A stretch of 64,000 nt of DNA from Mesaphorura yosii (taxonomy: Eukaryota > Arthropoda > Collembola > Poduromorpha > Tullbergiidae): positions 124,001 to 188,000 of the forward strand of contig WIXG01000028.1 in NCBI GenBank assembly GCA_009869945.1, written 5' to 3'. Shown in pieces: positions 26,101 through 37,866 of this stretch. Under the pieces are notes generated by a model. It saw nothing but the letters and a program-made list of their open reading frames with translations, did not search any database and had not been told where the DNA came from. Both the position numbers and the translations under genes were made by a program. Position 1 is the stretch's first letter; every line of letters begins with the position of its first letter.

Positions 26101-26227
26101 TGACTTCTCTCATTCCAACTTTCGTGCTCAATTCTTGTTGTTCTTCCAATTCAATTTCTAACTTGTCCAGGCTCTTTTCAGCCGTGGCCAGCGGAGCATG
26201 CTGACTTGAATCAACAAGACCACTCAT
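14155..26227 (-). CDS. Nrt: Neurotactin, cholinesterase-like type II membrane adhesion protein (10 coding exons)
   Basis: Coding exons in order: 25826-26227, 23360-23752, 21516-21794, 17960-18136, 17218-17564, 16512-16916, 16322-16419, 16136-16230, 15950-15991, 14155-14982; total 3,066 nt, about 1,021 aa. Residues 1-482 are a charged, Glu/Lys/Ser-rich cytoplasmic tail. Residues 483-504 (WIFAGLLTLVILVILISTIV...) form one membrane span after a basic cluster, with no signal peptide, so the protein is type II. Residues from about 530 form a carboxylesterase/cholinesterase fold (FAFRGIPYARPPVGELRW, EDCLYLDLY, HFGGDPG). The nucleophile elbow reads GHQSG at 707-711 where active esterases have GESAG, so Gln709 replaces the catalytic Ser. 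Fly neurotactin, as I recall it, has GHRAG there and ends in ARVD; this one ends in SRVD. Neurotactin binds secreted Amalgam and mediates neuronal and epithelial adhesion (family knowledge). The first coding exon begins 8 nt after an acceptor (exon from 26235), so at least one 5' non-coding exon lies upstream. Fly protein is about 850 aa; the extra length is in the tail. The 42-nt ninth exon was placed by homology and frame. Confidence 0.93.
14983..15102 (-). other. Nrt: In-frame optional extension of the last neurotactin exon
   Basis: Two acceptors precede the final exon: ATTTGGCAG ending just above 14982 and CACAGCACAG ending just above 15102. The 120 nt between them is exactly 40 codons, starts and ends in phase 0 and has no stop codon. 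Alignment to the fly protein favours the inner site, since the extra residues have no counterpart there. Use of the outer site would insert 40 residues after the esterase nucleophile-elbow region. Confidence 0.35.
16961..17028. repeat. Perfect 34-bp tandem duplication in a neurotactin intron
   Basis: The unit beginning TCAAAAGTAGTTTGAGCTTC occupies 16961-16994 and is repeated without change at 16995-17028. A diverged partial copy (TTGAGCTTCGTGAG) lies at about 16928-16941. The array ends roughly 45 bp from the acceptor of neurotactin coding exon 6 (exon begins at 16916 on the - strand), so it sits where the branch point is expected. Confidence 0.9.
18137..21515. other. Nrt: Large neurotactin intron (coding exons 3 to 4)
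   Basis: A 3.4-kb intron, the longest in the gene, with no exon I can support. It holds a GT microsatellite at 19041-19054 and a short AT run near 18541. A 29-codon open frame at 18825-18914 looks faintly like a transposase helix-turn-helix (see findings). Confidence 0.6.
19041..19054. repeat. (GT)7 microsatellite
   Basis: Seven uninterrupted GT units within the large neurotactin intron. Confidence 0.9.
21795..23359. other. Nrt: Neurotactin intron (coding exons 2 to 3)
   Basis: A 1.6-kb phase-0 intron on the - strand. I see no exon, repeat or RNA gene in it. Confidence 0.6.
23753..25825. other. Nrt: Neurotactin intron (coding exons 1 to 2)
   Basis: A 2.1-kb phase-0 intron on the - strand. 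I see no coding exon; the open frames present look like chance. Confidence 0.6.
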
Positions 26228-29200
26228 ATTTACTCCTGTAATGGTATTCAGGCTTCAAGTCGAGGAGCGCGTCGTCGTGGAGCTAATAATTTTCCTTTGT
26301 CTATTCTCTTCGCAGTCCAGCTAACAAACCTCAAGTTTTGCAGGCCACTTTCCTCGTTGGTTTCTACACGCACTTGTCTATTCTTTTACACTTGAACAAT
26401 CAAAGTTTAAACTTTTCCATTCTTCTTTTCATCTCCAGAAATCCTTCTTTCGCTGTCTCTTCGGGCCTCTTTGGTTTTAATTTCTTTCACCTCCAAAAAC
26501 TTTTTCCGCCAAAGTTTTACTGCTCCGACGTGATAGCTTATCTATGCAAATAGAAATCATGAATAATGTTAACGCAGTGTCACTCAAACTTGTGCTAGTT
26601 CAGTCCACGTTTATTGACGAACCGCAGTTAATTAAATGATGCCAGAGATTCGTAACGGTGGTGATACTCTTGCCTACATTAATTAGTTCTAATCACTGCG
26701 CTTGAGAAGCGTTGAGAATTAATTTCATTTGCTACGCTGCGATAAACAACCAAATAGGAACTGAGACTGAGAACGATCATAGCACAAGCACAAGCTGGAT
26801 GCATTGTTGAGGCGACGAGCTGCGACCCTTCCGCAATTGCTGAGCTGCCTGTGTGCAATTCTGGCATGAAAGATTGAATTAAGGCTAGATGAAATGAAAA
26901 GGGAGTGAAAGTGTTTGCTGCTGCTGTGGTTATTGCAACGTAACAACAAACAATCCATTACGGGTTGAGTGTGATTTTGAACATGATTTTTGATCGTCAC
27001 GATTAGCCATATTTTAGGGGAAAGAAACAATACGCTACAAGCGAGGCATAGAAAGTTGGTCTCTCTGGCCATACCATGTCAGGGTCCATCAATGTAATAA
27101 AAGTAAATGTGACTCTGCAAAGAAACACAGCACGGCAACTACGGACGCATTTGTAGATTGAATTTATATGACTCAGTCGGTCGGTTCGAGATCGCGTAAT
27201 GCCATGGAGGATGATTGAACGGGTTTTTCCCTTTCTGCATTTATCAAATGTAATTTCTCCTTTTGCATTTGCTCTCCACTTTTTATAGCCGATTGAATTC
27301 ATGGGCACAGAGACGCGGGGAGGGACGTGAATGGTGGCGGAGAGGAAAGGATCGTTCACCATAACTACGAAAGCCAGCAGCAAAAACTATCAAATTTAAA
27401 CTTGTGTAATAACCCAAATAGCATTAAAGCATTCGTACTCGTACAATGCACGGCGGACCGACAGAGCACAACAGGGACGGAGTGTGAATGAATGAAGGGA
27501 AAAGTTTTATTTTTATATCGCACGTTCGTTCATTGATGCTCCTTTCCGAATCCTCCTCTTTGGCCAAGGCAAAGGCATTCTGTTCCACCGAACCGGCACG
27601 GCACGGTAGCATGAGACTTGACATGTCCCAATGATGTCCCATTATCCAGCCAAAACATGAGGATTTTCCCACGGGTACGGGAATTAGACACGGCGCACAG
27701 TGGATTTGGGTTTTGATGCACATAAAGTGAATACAAAAATGACGTAATAAAGCGCATCAAGATGCAACAATGAGACTCGCCCGTATTAATGAATATTTAA
27801 AGAGGGCACATAATTTTGCTTGCACATTCAAAAACCTAATGCTCACATGTCACAAGGCAAAACAATGTTCAACAAGTACGGCGGTCCAAAATGACCGGAA
27901 TGATTGAAGACATGGACGGATAGATGAGGCAAAAGTTACGCGTGTTTTCATAAGACAAATGTAAACACAGAAAGTGGTAAGCGAGTAGCGCGGGTCGGGA
28001 GAGAGATCGACCCTCCACATTTCGACTTGGCACAACGAAAATATTATTCAGGTGCGATGGGCGATTGATGTGACAGGAAATTCATGTTGACGTTACCATC
28101 AATCATGCAGGGGCACGGGAAATCGGTAGCGTACAAAGTTCTGTTTCTGGCAGTTTGCTTCTCTCTGTGCCAGACAGGAGCCCGGCAGCTCACTTAACGA
28201 GTATGAAAGTAAAAGTGTAAAAATAATGTCGCGTCACTTGTACAGCAACAAACAACAAACCATGTGTTGTCGCACAACCGCCAATCTGCATTCAAGTTCC
28301 GTATTCAGATCGTAATGGTCAATAAAAAGGCAATTTCATAGGGAATGCTTGCGTCATGTAATTTTCTCTACGCCGAAGTACAAATACGCATTGATTATGG
28401 TAATTACTCGACCAAGTACGCACGAGAGGACCGGAAACGCTACAAATGAACTGAATTAAGATATATGCGGTGGGGTAGCATGTTAAGAGGTATTTGTTTT
28501 GAAGGGCGAGAACGACAGAAAGTCGCGACCGTGGCCGTGGCCGTGGTCTGCGTTCTCGCGACGTAAATTGAATTCAAAGCAAAGAGACGTGCACCTAGAT
28601 CGTGTCCTGCAAGTTCTGGTTCTAAGTGTCTTCACGTTAAATTACTGGTATATTAAATTATAGGCCTAATTCCATTATACCACAATTTAAATCACTTATG
28701 ACTGCATGCGTCTGAATTTAGTCAATCTGGCCTTACATGAATCAGCTTGCCGTAACCGACAGCGCTGGAACTCTTGCGCTATTCACAAGAATTGAATTAA
28801 GTAATGTGACGAAGCGAAGAAGCCAGACAATTTTACGAGCTTTTTATTCATCACTGAAACCCCAAAATTCTGTCCCAATGCTGAGTTTTAATGTACTTTT
28901 ATTGAATGGACGAAATATTCTCAACTCTCGTACTTCTAAATTGAAATAAACTCTATTTGATCTCATAGCAAAAATTCTTGCTATTGTGCCCGAATGCTCT
29001 GCAACACTACCACGTCATGAACACGTAACCATGGGCTGTACATTAAAAAAATGAAGCAGAACAAATTCTTCCTACCTGATTCTCGAATTGATGGAGCCCT
29101 GATTCCATTTTTGTCCTTATTTTTCGGAAAGATGTAAACAAAAATGTAAACGTGAAAAGAAACGACCGAAGCTGAAATCTCTAAATGCTTACGCTGCTAC

Positions 29201-32200
29201 CAAAATGTTTATGCCTCTCTTTTGAGAACGAGAAAGGTTGGAGATTCTCATGCACGATTACCTCATCAGGCTCTCGATGAGAATGAGAATGCGGTTCCTG
29301 CGCTGGTTTGAGATCAGAATATTTGCTTAGGCTTCCATTGTTGGGCTTCTGTAGGAATAGAAACTACCTTCGGTTGGGTGCAAGCCGATACGTCTGAAAG
29401 CCCAAGCCGTGAGCATTAGAGGCCTTGGGTTCCTGAATTCTGAATGAAATGAAAACATGTCGTGGCCTTAATGAATGAATCATGTATGAAAGAAACGGGA
29501 AATTGGAACCAAAATCCACAGATGCTGGCTGTACTAGCTGGCGAGCACAGAAGTAAACAACGCTGCAACGCAAATGTTCTGCTTCGTGATTTTTATGTGA
29601 AAATACCCAAAACCAAAGTGCGTTAGAATGAGCTTAGCGGAGCAGAAAACTGGGTACTTGAAGCTGTGAATTCTTACAATGTCTGGACAAAATGCCTTTG
29701 ATGGTTTCACGGCAGTGAACAGAACGAGGACTAGGAATGCTGAACGAGCTCGCGTAAAAAATAATTGGCCTTTCTTCTAATTGGACAAACAAAATCGACC
29801 AGAAGCACGAGTTAAATGTCACATCCTTTGACATTAGCCTCCGCCTTTCGAAAGGCGATGCTCGGCTAGGAAGGGTGAATGGGTTTGAAGTGCAAATGGA
29901 ATGAATTAAGAATAAGGACTCAGTTATCTCGTAAGTCTTCTCCGTTGATCTCATCTCATTTCATCCCTTGACAAGTCGCCGAATGACAGAAACAGAGTGA
30001 AGATGCTCAAACTCAAAGAGAAAAGCTCCGACTCTCTGACAGGTATGGCAAGAAAATGTCTGAGGAAAGAGGAAGTCGAGCTCTTCCGAGAAAAGGTATA
30101 CGATGCTGATGTTTGGAGTGGAATCATGGCCGTAGCTGTCTGCAGTCTGCTTCAATACACACGCACTGTACACGAATAATGCCTGACATGGAATGGATCA
30201 AGATTTGAAAAGAACAATAAAGTATAATGTTGTGCGAGAAAGCAGGAACAAGGAAGCGCATTTCTGAAATGCCTGTCTCAGGCTTTGATGACATCCAACG
30301 TGGATTCAGAATTCAGATAAACACACGCAACGAAATGGAAACAGTGTATCGAACGGAATTGATCCAAAAAAACTTGTGCCATCGAGCAATATTATAAAAA
30401 TGGCATATATATTACATTATGTAGATTGGCAAACTTACTTCGACTGAGAGTTGGAGATGGACAAAAGTACACAAATACAGAGAAGAGAAGCCAGCAGAAT
30501 TCAATTGATAAATATTAATGCAGTAAGCAGAAGCAGCAGTGGGCAAAGGAGACGCGTTTCCATTTTGCCAAAGTACAAGTTTATAGTCTCAAAGTTTTAC
30601 CTTTCCGCAACTTGGGATCGAGCAACGAGTAAATCGCTCGCTGCTTTCTTTCTTTTAGTCTCAACGTTCGGTTCAAGCCTTACAGCTTTGTCGCCTGTTC
30701 TGCTTGGTGCCTGAGCCTGATTGTCAGTCCCACTCGATTGACAATACTCGAAAAGGGACAGTCTTGCAGTTGGACGTGAACTGAGTTGTAGCAGGAAGAG
30801 AAACAGTTGAAATCCCTCAATAGGCTGCAATTAGCAATCTATTTTACTATTCTCTAGAGCACTGTAGGGACAGACGGGCAGACAGCCGCGGACATGCACT
30901 TCTGCACTCGAATAAATACTCAACAACGTCAGCGGTGATTAATATTTCAATTCCACAACTGTTGGAAAAGGTGCTGCGCTGATGTTGATGGGAAGCACAG
31001 CTTGAGATCTTGTTTTCTCTCTGCTATTCTGGCCAATCTATTGGTAATTGAATGAGTGAACGGTTTACGATTTGATCGGATTGGTAATACTTTGCTTCGC
31101 CCCTCTTCTGACAAATTATTTGGTCTCCCGTGTTAATTTCCGATGAAGTGATGTGTTGGTCGGCGTGAAATGTGGAAATAATAAAGTCGATTTGATCTGT
31201 TCAGCTAATTGAAAAGTATGGTCATAAAATTGGCGTTTATGCTTTTCTCTCTGACTGTTTGCTTCACTGCACGGTTTCAGGCTTAAGTCCTTCCGCGGTT
31301 GACGCTTTTATGACCGCTACCCTTTCACAGAATGACAATAATGACTTTCTGCCACACTCGGTTCAATTAACTCGCAACTAGTCACTCTTCACTTTTGTTC
31401 CCTCTGCAATTCTGCTGTTTCGCTGCTGTTCTGTTTCTGCTGCAGAAAAAACTCACTTTCGGTTTCCGTAATTACAATTGGTGGCTCAACTTTCAACACT
31501 CAACTGTGCCGTGGTGGAGGGTTTCTCTATCAATTGCTCGAATCCTCGTTAAGGGCTATGGGTAGTCCAGGGGCCAAATCCTTTCAAGTTGTATCGTACT
31601 ACTTCTGTGAGTATACCTTTCGCAAGAATCGCGGAGACGCTGGCAAGCTGACGGCATATGGTTTCAAACGAGCAAACTCAGCGAACCCTTCGCCCTCGTG
31701 AAATGCTACCGGAATAAATGCGACTGCCTCGCTTAAACTTGAAGACTTCAAACGATGTTTGCAGCTTGTGTGCTGGGATATTCTTAATTGTAGTACGTAT
31801 GAACGAAGTGGAGTAAGTACTCCGATGACGAAACCTTCACGGGCTGTTGTAACTTAATAATGAACGAAAAAGTGAGACCAAGTTGACCGGCCGATCGTGA
31901 ATAAACGAGAAATTGAAGTAGGCTAAGGAAGCGCGTACGGTATCAGGCCCAAATGCAAGAACTTAATGCGAGGCGATACATTCTGGTCCCAAATAATTTT
32001 AACGTGTGTTAATACAAAAAAGTACGTGCAAGTTAACCGTTTGTATTTCTCCTTTTAGGTACACAAAATACGCTCACGTTTGTTTCTTTCTCCCCTTCAT
32101 AAATTTCATCTGTTGCGTTCTTCGTTTCGTGAGCAAGCAGCTTTTCGCATTTCAAACCCTCATCGCCTGCCCTGCAATGAATTATATTTATATCCGAGAG

Positions 32201-35200
32201 GATCTGCTGAGACTGGAGCAGTTCAAGAAGGATGGATACCCAAGCAGGATGGTTGGAAGGTCTTACACAAGTTATGAAGTACTCTTTGATGGCGTTAAGT
32301 ATTGGAGATTTTAAGAGAGAAATAAATGATCATTCTCAGAAGATGTTAATACTCACAAAATCAAGAAATAAAGGAAACCATTATTTTCACCCTCCGTCTG
32401 ATCCTTAACTCGGCGCGTCCATGCTACGTGGTCACAGCGCAGGCTTTCTCGTCTGCCCTCGTTATTGTCTTACCCTTCAAGAAGGCTGAGATTCGGGCTT
32501 CCATTGTTTCCAGCACAACAAGTCTGCTGGAGAACCATCTGGATGGAGGTTTGAACAGCTGAGCCGTTGTTGCAATTTCTCCGAGCGTAGTTTATGATTT
32601 CATGTTGACGCCAAGCACAGCGTCCTAGTCTCCGTAACAGAAATCGAAAGTCCGACATCCAATTATCAAAAAGTGTCCCGCAATAAGGGATCTGCCAGAT
32701 GAAAGAGGTCGACTCGGTGCAGGATGGGGATTAAAAAATCATCAGCCTCAGCATCCATCGCATGCGACTCGGAAATTCACACTCATTTTGTCACACGGAC
32801 ACAGCTACTCGTCTCGTTTCAGCAGCAGCGAACCCCCAACTGCTTTCCTCTTCATTCATGGAATGGTCGAGCACAAGACCTCCTTTGTACTCCAAAATCA
32901 GAATCATGAGATCAACATATTTCAATTGCAAATCAGGACATCTTTCCCACCCAGTTATAACGCTATGGTGAGCAACCAAGTCCAATATTATTATGCAACA
33001 AAGAGACACGAGCATTCTTTTATCCGCTTAATCTCTCCATTATTTCCGATTCTCACATTACTGTGATTATCAGAGTGATAGTCGAGGCAGTAAACCACCA
33101 GCGTCAGCGTTCGATACGCAAGAGACGTGAAGCTCGTCAATGCCAAAGGAAAAGGCACATTGCACCGAGTGAAATCTGAAATCCTTTTTTATTGGAACAT
33201 AATAAACTTATTCCAGTGCAATGGGTCCACACAAAAATGCTGGAATAATTTCCCATGAAGAATTGGGATATTAAAACCAATCCGTTTCACGGGAACTCAA
33301 ATCAATAGACCGGCCCATTGCTTCACAAATCACAGAGTTCTACTTCGTCGAACATTTCGCATTTGCACTGGTTTGACGTGCATTGTAGGAAAATCACACT
33401 TGAGCTCCTTAAAATGTGGATCTCAAATGAGCAACATGGAATATTGGGTTAAAGTTGAATCTGTAACTAATAAATTGATACGCTCGTATTCATTTGTCCA
33501 CTTTCTCTGCTTGGTATTATTTGAATTTGCACAAGAACTGCATGAAGAAAAGATTTACTGCTTCGGAGATAATTTCGTTATTTACTCGGTACTTGGAAAA
33601 GTAGTCTTATTTATCGAAGAATGATTAAACGTGCCATAGTTGACGTCTATTTCTTATTTACTCGCATCCTCCACTGCCACGCTCGCTCTCCTATCATTTA
33701 TTTCAGCATAGTAGACTTGCTATTATGTCACACTTAATACCTCGGATTATTAGAATATGTGCGCCTCTCCCAACAATTCACCCTTCTCTCACTTTCTTCT
33801 TGTCGTGCAACGGTGGCAGTAGCAAGAGGACAGAGATTCCAGCCAGCAGTTTTGTAATTGAGAATGGGAAATCCAACATTTAGCTCGTCTTACTCCGGCT
33901 CAATCGAGACGATGTTCACTTCCACCGCCACATGAGTCCATCCGAATGGAAACACGAGATCCTGAAAGGATCAACCAGTCTAATGAAGAAGGCGAGCAGC
34001 GTGCGATTCTGTAAAGATATTAATCACTCTCCAGCCTAACCTCCTAAATCGAGACGGAAAAATTAATGCTTTCTGGGCCACCGTTACGGTCTTGCAGCAC
34101 ACAGTTATCGCCGATGCTCAACATGTTACATGAAACTGCAATGACGTATGCTAGCAGATAAAATGTCAAACGGGTGAGAAATTGTTGGGCATGTAACTGG
34201 AATTTACTTCTGTGTGTGTTTTATTTTTGCACTGCTACATTTTAACACGGAGACTCGATGTTCCTGAGCGTTTAGCGTAATTTTCGAGCAGCCGAGAAGA
34301 AACAAAGCAATAAATCTAAATAAAGCATTTCTATTATGATGGCCTGTTCGCGGCGGAGTTGTTTTAGGGTAACCTGATTCAATACAGTGTACGTGCAATA
34401 GGTAGACGAAATGTCGTCCATCGTTTGAGCCTTCATTGTTGTTAACAAATTATACTATTATGCATAAAGACATAAATCGTGCTCGCAGCGGGAGCTGCAT
34501 TCATTAAATTGCTGCCCAGCAACGCCATGAAAAGGGAAGGGTTGAATCTAAAATTACAGGCAACGCATTGCATAAGCCTTGAATTAAGTTGATTTATAAA
34601 ATGTTGCATTATACCACGTTTTAGTATTGTTGTCATTCTCTCTGGTCCGAGACGCATGGAACATCCAGAAATTATTGGAATACTTGAAAGTATCAGAGTA
34701 CTCGTACATGAGCACAATGAAAAATGCCTCACATTTTAATAAGCAGTGAAGGAACCTTTTCTGCCTTCGAATAATGATGATGGAGGACCTGAGTTAAACT
34801 TTCATTCTCACTTCAATCGCCCGGCGTTGCTTTGCCAAGATTTTTATTCAACAACCCTTAACTGCGTGCATGACATGAAATGAAACCCTTAAAAATACGG
34901 AGACAGTGTCGTATTTATCAGAGCCACGACGCATGCTATGAGTAATACGGTCTATGCATGCAGAACAACAAATGAATTAAAACAGGAATGAGAAAGGACG
35001 GCAGAAATTCCACCTGGATACCAAAGTAACACCTGGAACTCGCTCACGAACCACATTTATGCTTCAAGAATTACGCAGCTCAAAGCCCTACTCCGACTGA
35101 ACGGGAATGCGTGGCACGAGATGCGAGCTCTTATTTCGAAACATTTCTCCATTTTTGAAACTGCATTATTCATGGTATCAGCACTACTTCGGCTGTGGGC

Positions 35201-36685
35201 CGGAGTATTTTGTCCTTCGAGAAGCAATTCGACGTCGGTGGCAGATGCAAGAACTGAAAACGAATTGAGATTCGCCTGTGACTCATTATTCTGGTGACCT
35301 ATATTTTAAGAAAAGGTAGCCACCACGTTAATTAGAAGTAATCGAATATCAACGCCCGACAATGGAAAGAAATGGGAACGGCCGAGCTCTAAAAGAATGG
35401 AATCGAGTTCACAGGAAAATTTCAAAGATCAAATGAATGAACTGCGAAGGGCGCACTTTCTGTCGCTTCATATGTTGTAGACAGAAATTATCAGCCTAAC
35501 CATGCATGTATATTTGTACTAGACGCTTGACAAATTGGTTCCACGTGTAAGTTACTTAAATCTGTTTGAACCAAGCGCTCGGTGACTCACTAACGACATA
35601 GCCAAATAGAGTAAAGGCTATTTCGGGCTCAATTTTTCACATCTTGAACAAAAAGATTATTTCATGGTTAAGATGACGCGATCTTTGCGCTCTCGTTTTA
35701 GAAAGAAGGGATGCATTTCATATCCGAATTTTGGGTGCTTCACAAATCAGTAAAACGGATAGCCAAAAGGCAATTAGCGAAAGGAAAAAACATCGGGTTT
35801 TATTGCAGAATACGGCCTTCCACAAATTTGGGCATATTCTGACTCTACCAAATGCACTAAATCCGTAGAATGGCAAGCAGTCCAGACATTTTGAGAATCC
35901 CAATTACCAGCCAAGCACCCGTTTTGGTGGCGTCCAACAGTTGGGGCAAGACGACACACTTGATTCTATGAATCAATTAAAGCATTGAAAGGTTGAATTA
36001 ACACCTCAGCTCAGATATTTTCGTCGGTATTCATTCAAGCTTAAAAATTCATTTGTCACTTGTGTATGTGGCCTGACCAGTCACGCTTTTGTCAATGGCC
36101 AGACTGGCCACAGTGAGCAAGGCAGATTCCTTGTAACCCATATTTTATGTGATGCACTCAAGGAATTGAAGAAATATACCATTTTTATAGTAACTCATGA
36201 GCAAGTCGGCTTGTGATGGGATTCTGTTTAATTTTAGCTGATTCTTGGAAGGTTGTAGTGAATGTGACTTGGATCAGGGGCAGTCTACACAATGCGAAGT
36301 GCAAAATGCTGCTTGGACTTTTTAATATAGAGTTTATGACAGATATGAACATGCAGGCTTAGGTGACATGTACCTGTGAAGTGTGAAAAGGAGTTCGACA
36401 GTGTGCACTAGGAATCAAGGTTGACACTTGTCACTTGTCGCAGGGTTGCAAAAAGGGAAAAACAGTATTGGCAAAAGGTCCATCTCATATCATTGGAAGA
36501 TTAGCCATAAAATTACAAATCTAACCACCAAACCCCAGCCTTGAAGCAAAAGAGTATCTTCTCAAGGGGGAGGCTTCTTCTTGGTCAATAGCCGATGAGT
36601 TTAAACTTGGCGCCTTATTCTGTGTTTTGATTTTCAATCGTGATCAACAGCTTCATCCAGCACCTGATTTGGCAGACTCGACAGC
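26228..36685. other. Gene-poor region between neurotactin and the acidic ORF
   Basis: About 10.5 kb with no gene I can support. On the - strand it should contain the neurotactin promoter and at least one 5' untranslated exon. Two exon-like segments (30601-30716 on the - strand; 32059-32314 on the + strand) are discussed under findings but lack homology. A GC-rich hairpin with a CCGTGG triplet repeat is at 28506-28559, and a 15-bp palindrome at 36096-36110. No transposon ends or tRNA genes were seen. Confidence 0.5.
28506..28559. repeat. GC-rich inverted repeat enclosing a (CCGTGG)3 repeat
   Basis: GCGAGAACGACAGA at 28506-28519 pairs with TCTGCGTTCTCGC at 28547-28559, leaving one bulged A. 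The 27-nt loop contains three CCGTGG units (28529-28546). Composition stands out from the AT-rich surroundings. Confidence 0.7.
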
Positions 36686-36889
36686 ATGTTCAGCTCAAAA
36701 TCCGGCAGCAAACCGAAATTGAATGCATATAAAGCATACTTCCAAGACTTCGAAGACGACACTGATTGCGAGACGGACTCAGGCTGGACAAGCGACTCTG
36801 AAGAGGACTCCGAGTCGGAAAAAAAACCTGAGAAAAAGCCGGAGGAAGAGACTTTGGACGACGCAGCAGGGGAGTTGAAGAAAAAATAA
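36686..36889 (+). CDS. Short acidic hypothetical protein (67 aa)
   Basis: An ATG with purine at -3 opens a 67-codon frame ending in TAA, with an in-frame TGA about 20 nt upstream, so this is a complete frame. The N-terminus is basic (MFSSKSGSKPKLNAYKAYF); the rest is very acidic and serine-rich (DSGWTSDSEEDSESE), then a Lys/Glu tail ending in KKK. The acidic serines resemble casein kinase 2 sites. I do not recognise the protein. A strong donor-like GTAAGT follows the stop by a few bases, which may mean a 3' UTR intron or that this is an exon of a longer transcript. It lies about 1 kb upstream of the PP2C start on the same strand and could be part of that locus, but its sequence does not continue into the phosphatase. 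It may also be a chance low-complexity frame. Confidence 0.35.
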   Translation: MFSSKSGSKPKLNAYKAYFQDFEDDTDCETDSGWTSDSEEDSESEKKPEKKPEEETLDDAAGELKKK

Positions 36890-37866
36890 TTGAGTAAGTA
36901 ACCGATATTAAATTCTGTCGAGATTAACTTTTTTTGAAATAATTGTTAACATAATCAAGCGTTTCACCTTGGATTAATTCATATTTAACTTGTCACTCAT
37001 GACAATCACGTAACGTAAGCGAAATACGGATTAGAATCACGTTGCCAGCCGCGCAGCTCGCGTCTGTATTTGAAACCTCTCACTGCGCCCCAGGATCAGG
37101 ACGCCTTTTGCTACATAAAACCCCAAGTCGCAGTTTGCTATTGCCACAGTTGCTGACATCTGTAACTTGGGCGCGCAGGCTGCAGCGACTGAAGCAGTAC
37201 CAAACTCAGTCACAATTCTCCAGCAGAGCTAGCAAGCATCAATTAGCTTGCTCTGCGCTGCTGCAGCAATCATTTCATTTGTAGTCGTTTGGCATTCGCA
37301 ATAGGCAATTGCAGTGCAGTGCTGAGCGAGATTCAGTTTAAACTAAGCTGTATTCTGGACAGGAAGAAAAGAATAGAATGTTGGCACGGCAGTTGGTTTG
37401 TCCAGTTGCATTTTTAATTTTTTATATCACAATCTCCCAGTCCACGTAGTTTAATAAGTTAGTCGTTGTTATCGTTACCGCACACTCACAATTCCTAAGA
37501 TTTATCAGTTTTCGGAAGACTCAACACTTTGATATTATTTTTGCACACTACTTGTAGATATTTAAATACATTGCGTAACGCGAGCATCTCGTCTGTTAAT
37601 TTACAATTATTCCTTCAGTCAGTGATAGCCAACTTGTAGATGGTTTGTAACGTCTCATTTTGTACAAGTGCAAGTGAATTCCTCAATTAATCAGAAAATT
37701 GCACGAGCTTTGTACAGGATAGGTAGGCGAATTGTAATTGCAAGTTCCTGTTGCAAAAGTTTGCATCACACGATTCCAAATTCACGACGAAAGGCTGAAC
37801 AAACACATTAACATTATTTTTATACTCTGAGAAGACGATCCGACATACGAGTACAATAAGTTAAGG
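36890..37866. other. Upstream region and 5' UTR of the PP2C gene
   Basis: About 1 kb without a supported coding exon. It should contain the phosphatase promoter. No clear TATA box at a fixed distance is apparent. Confidence 0.45.

Noticed and set aside
27180..27200. GGTTCGAGATC resembling a tRNA B-box.
   Set aside because: The conserved final CC is missing and no A-box or cloverleaf can be built around it.
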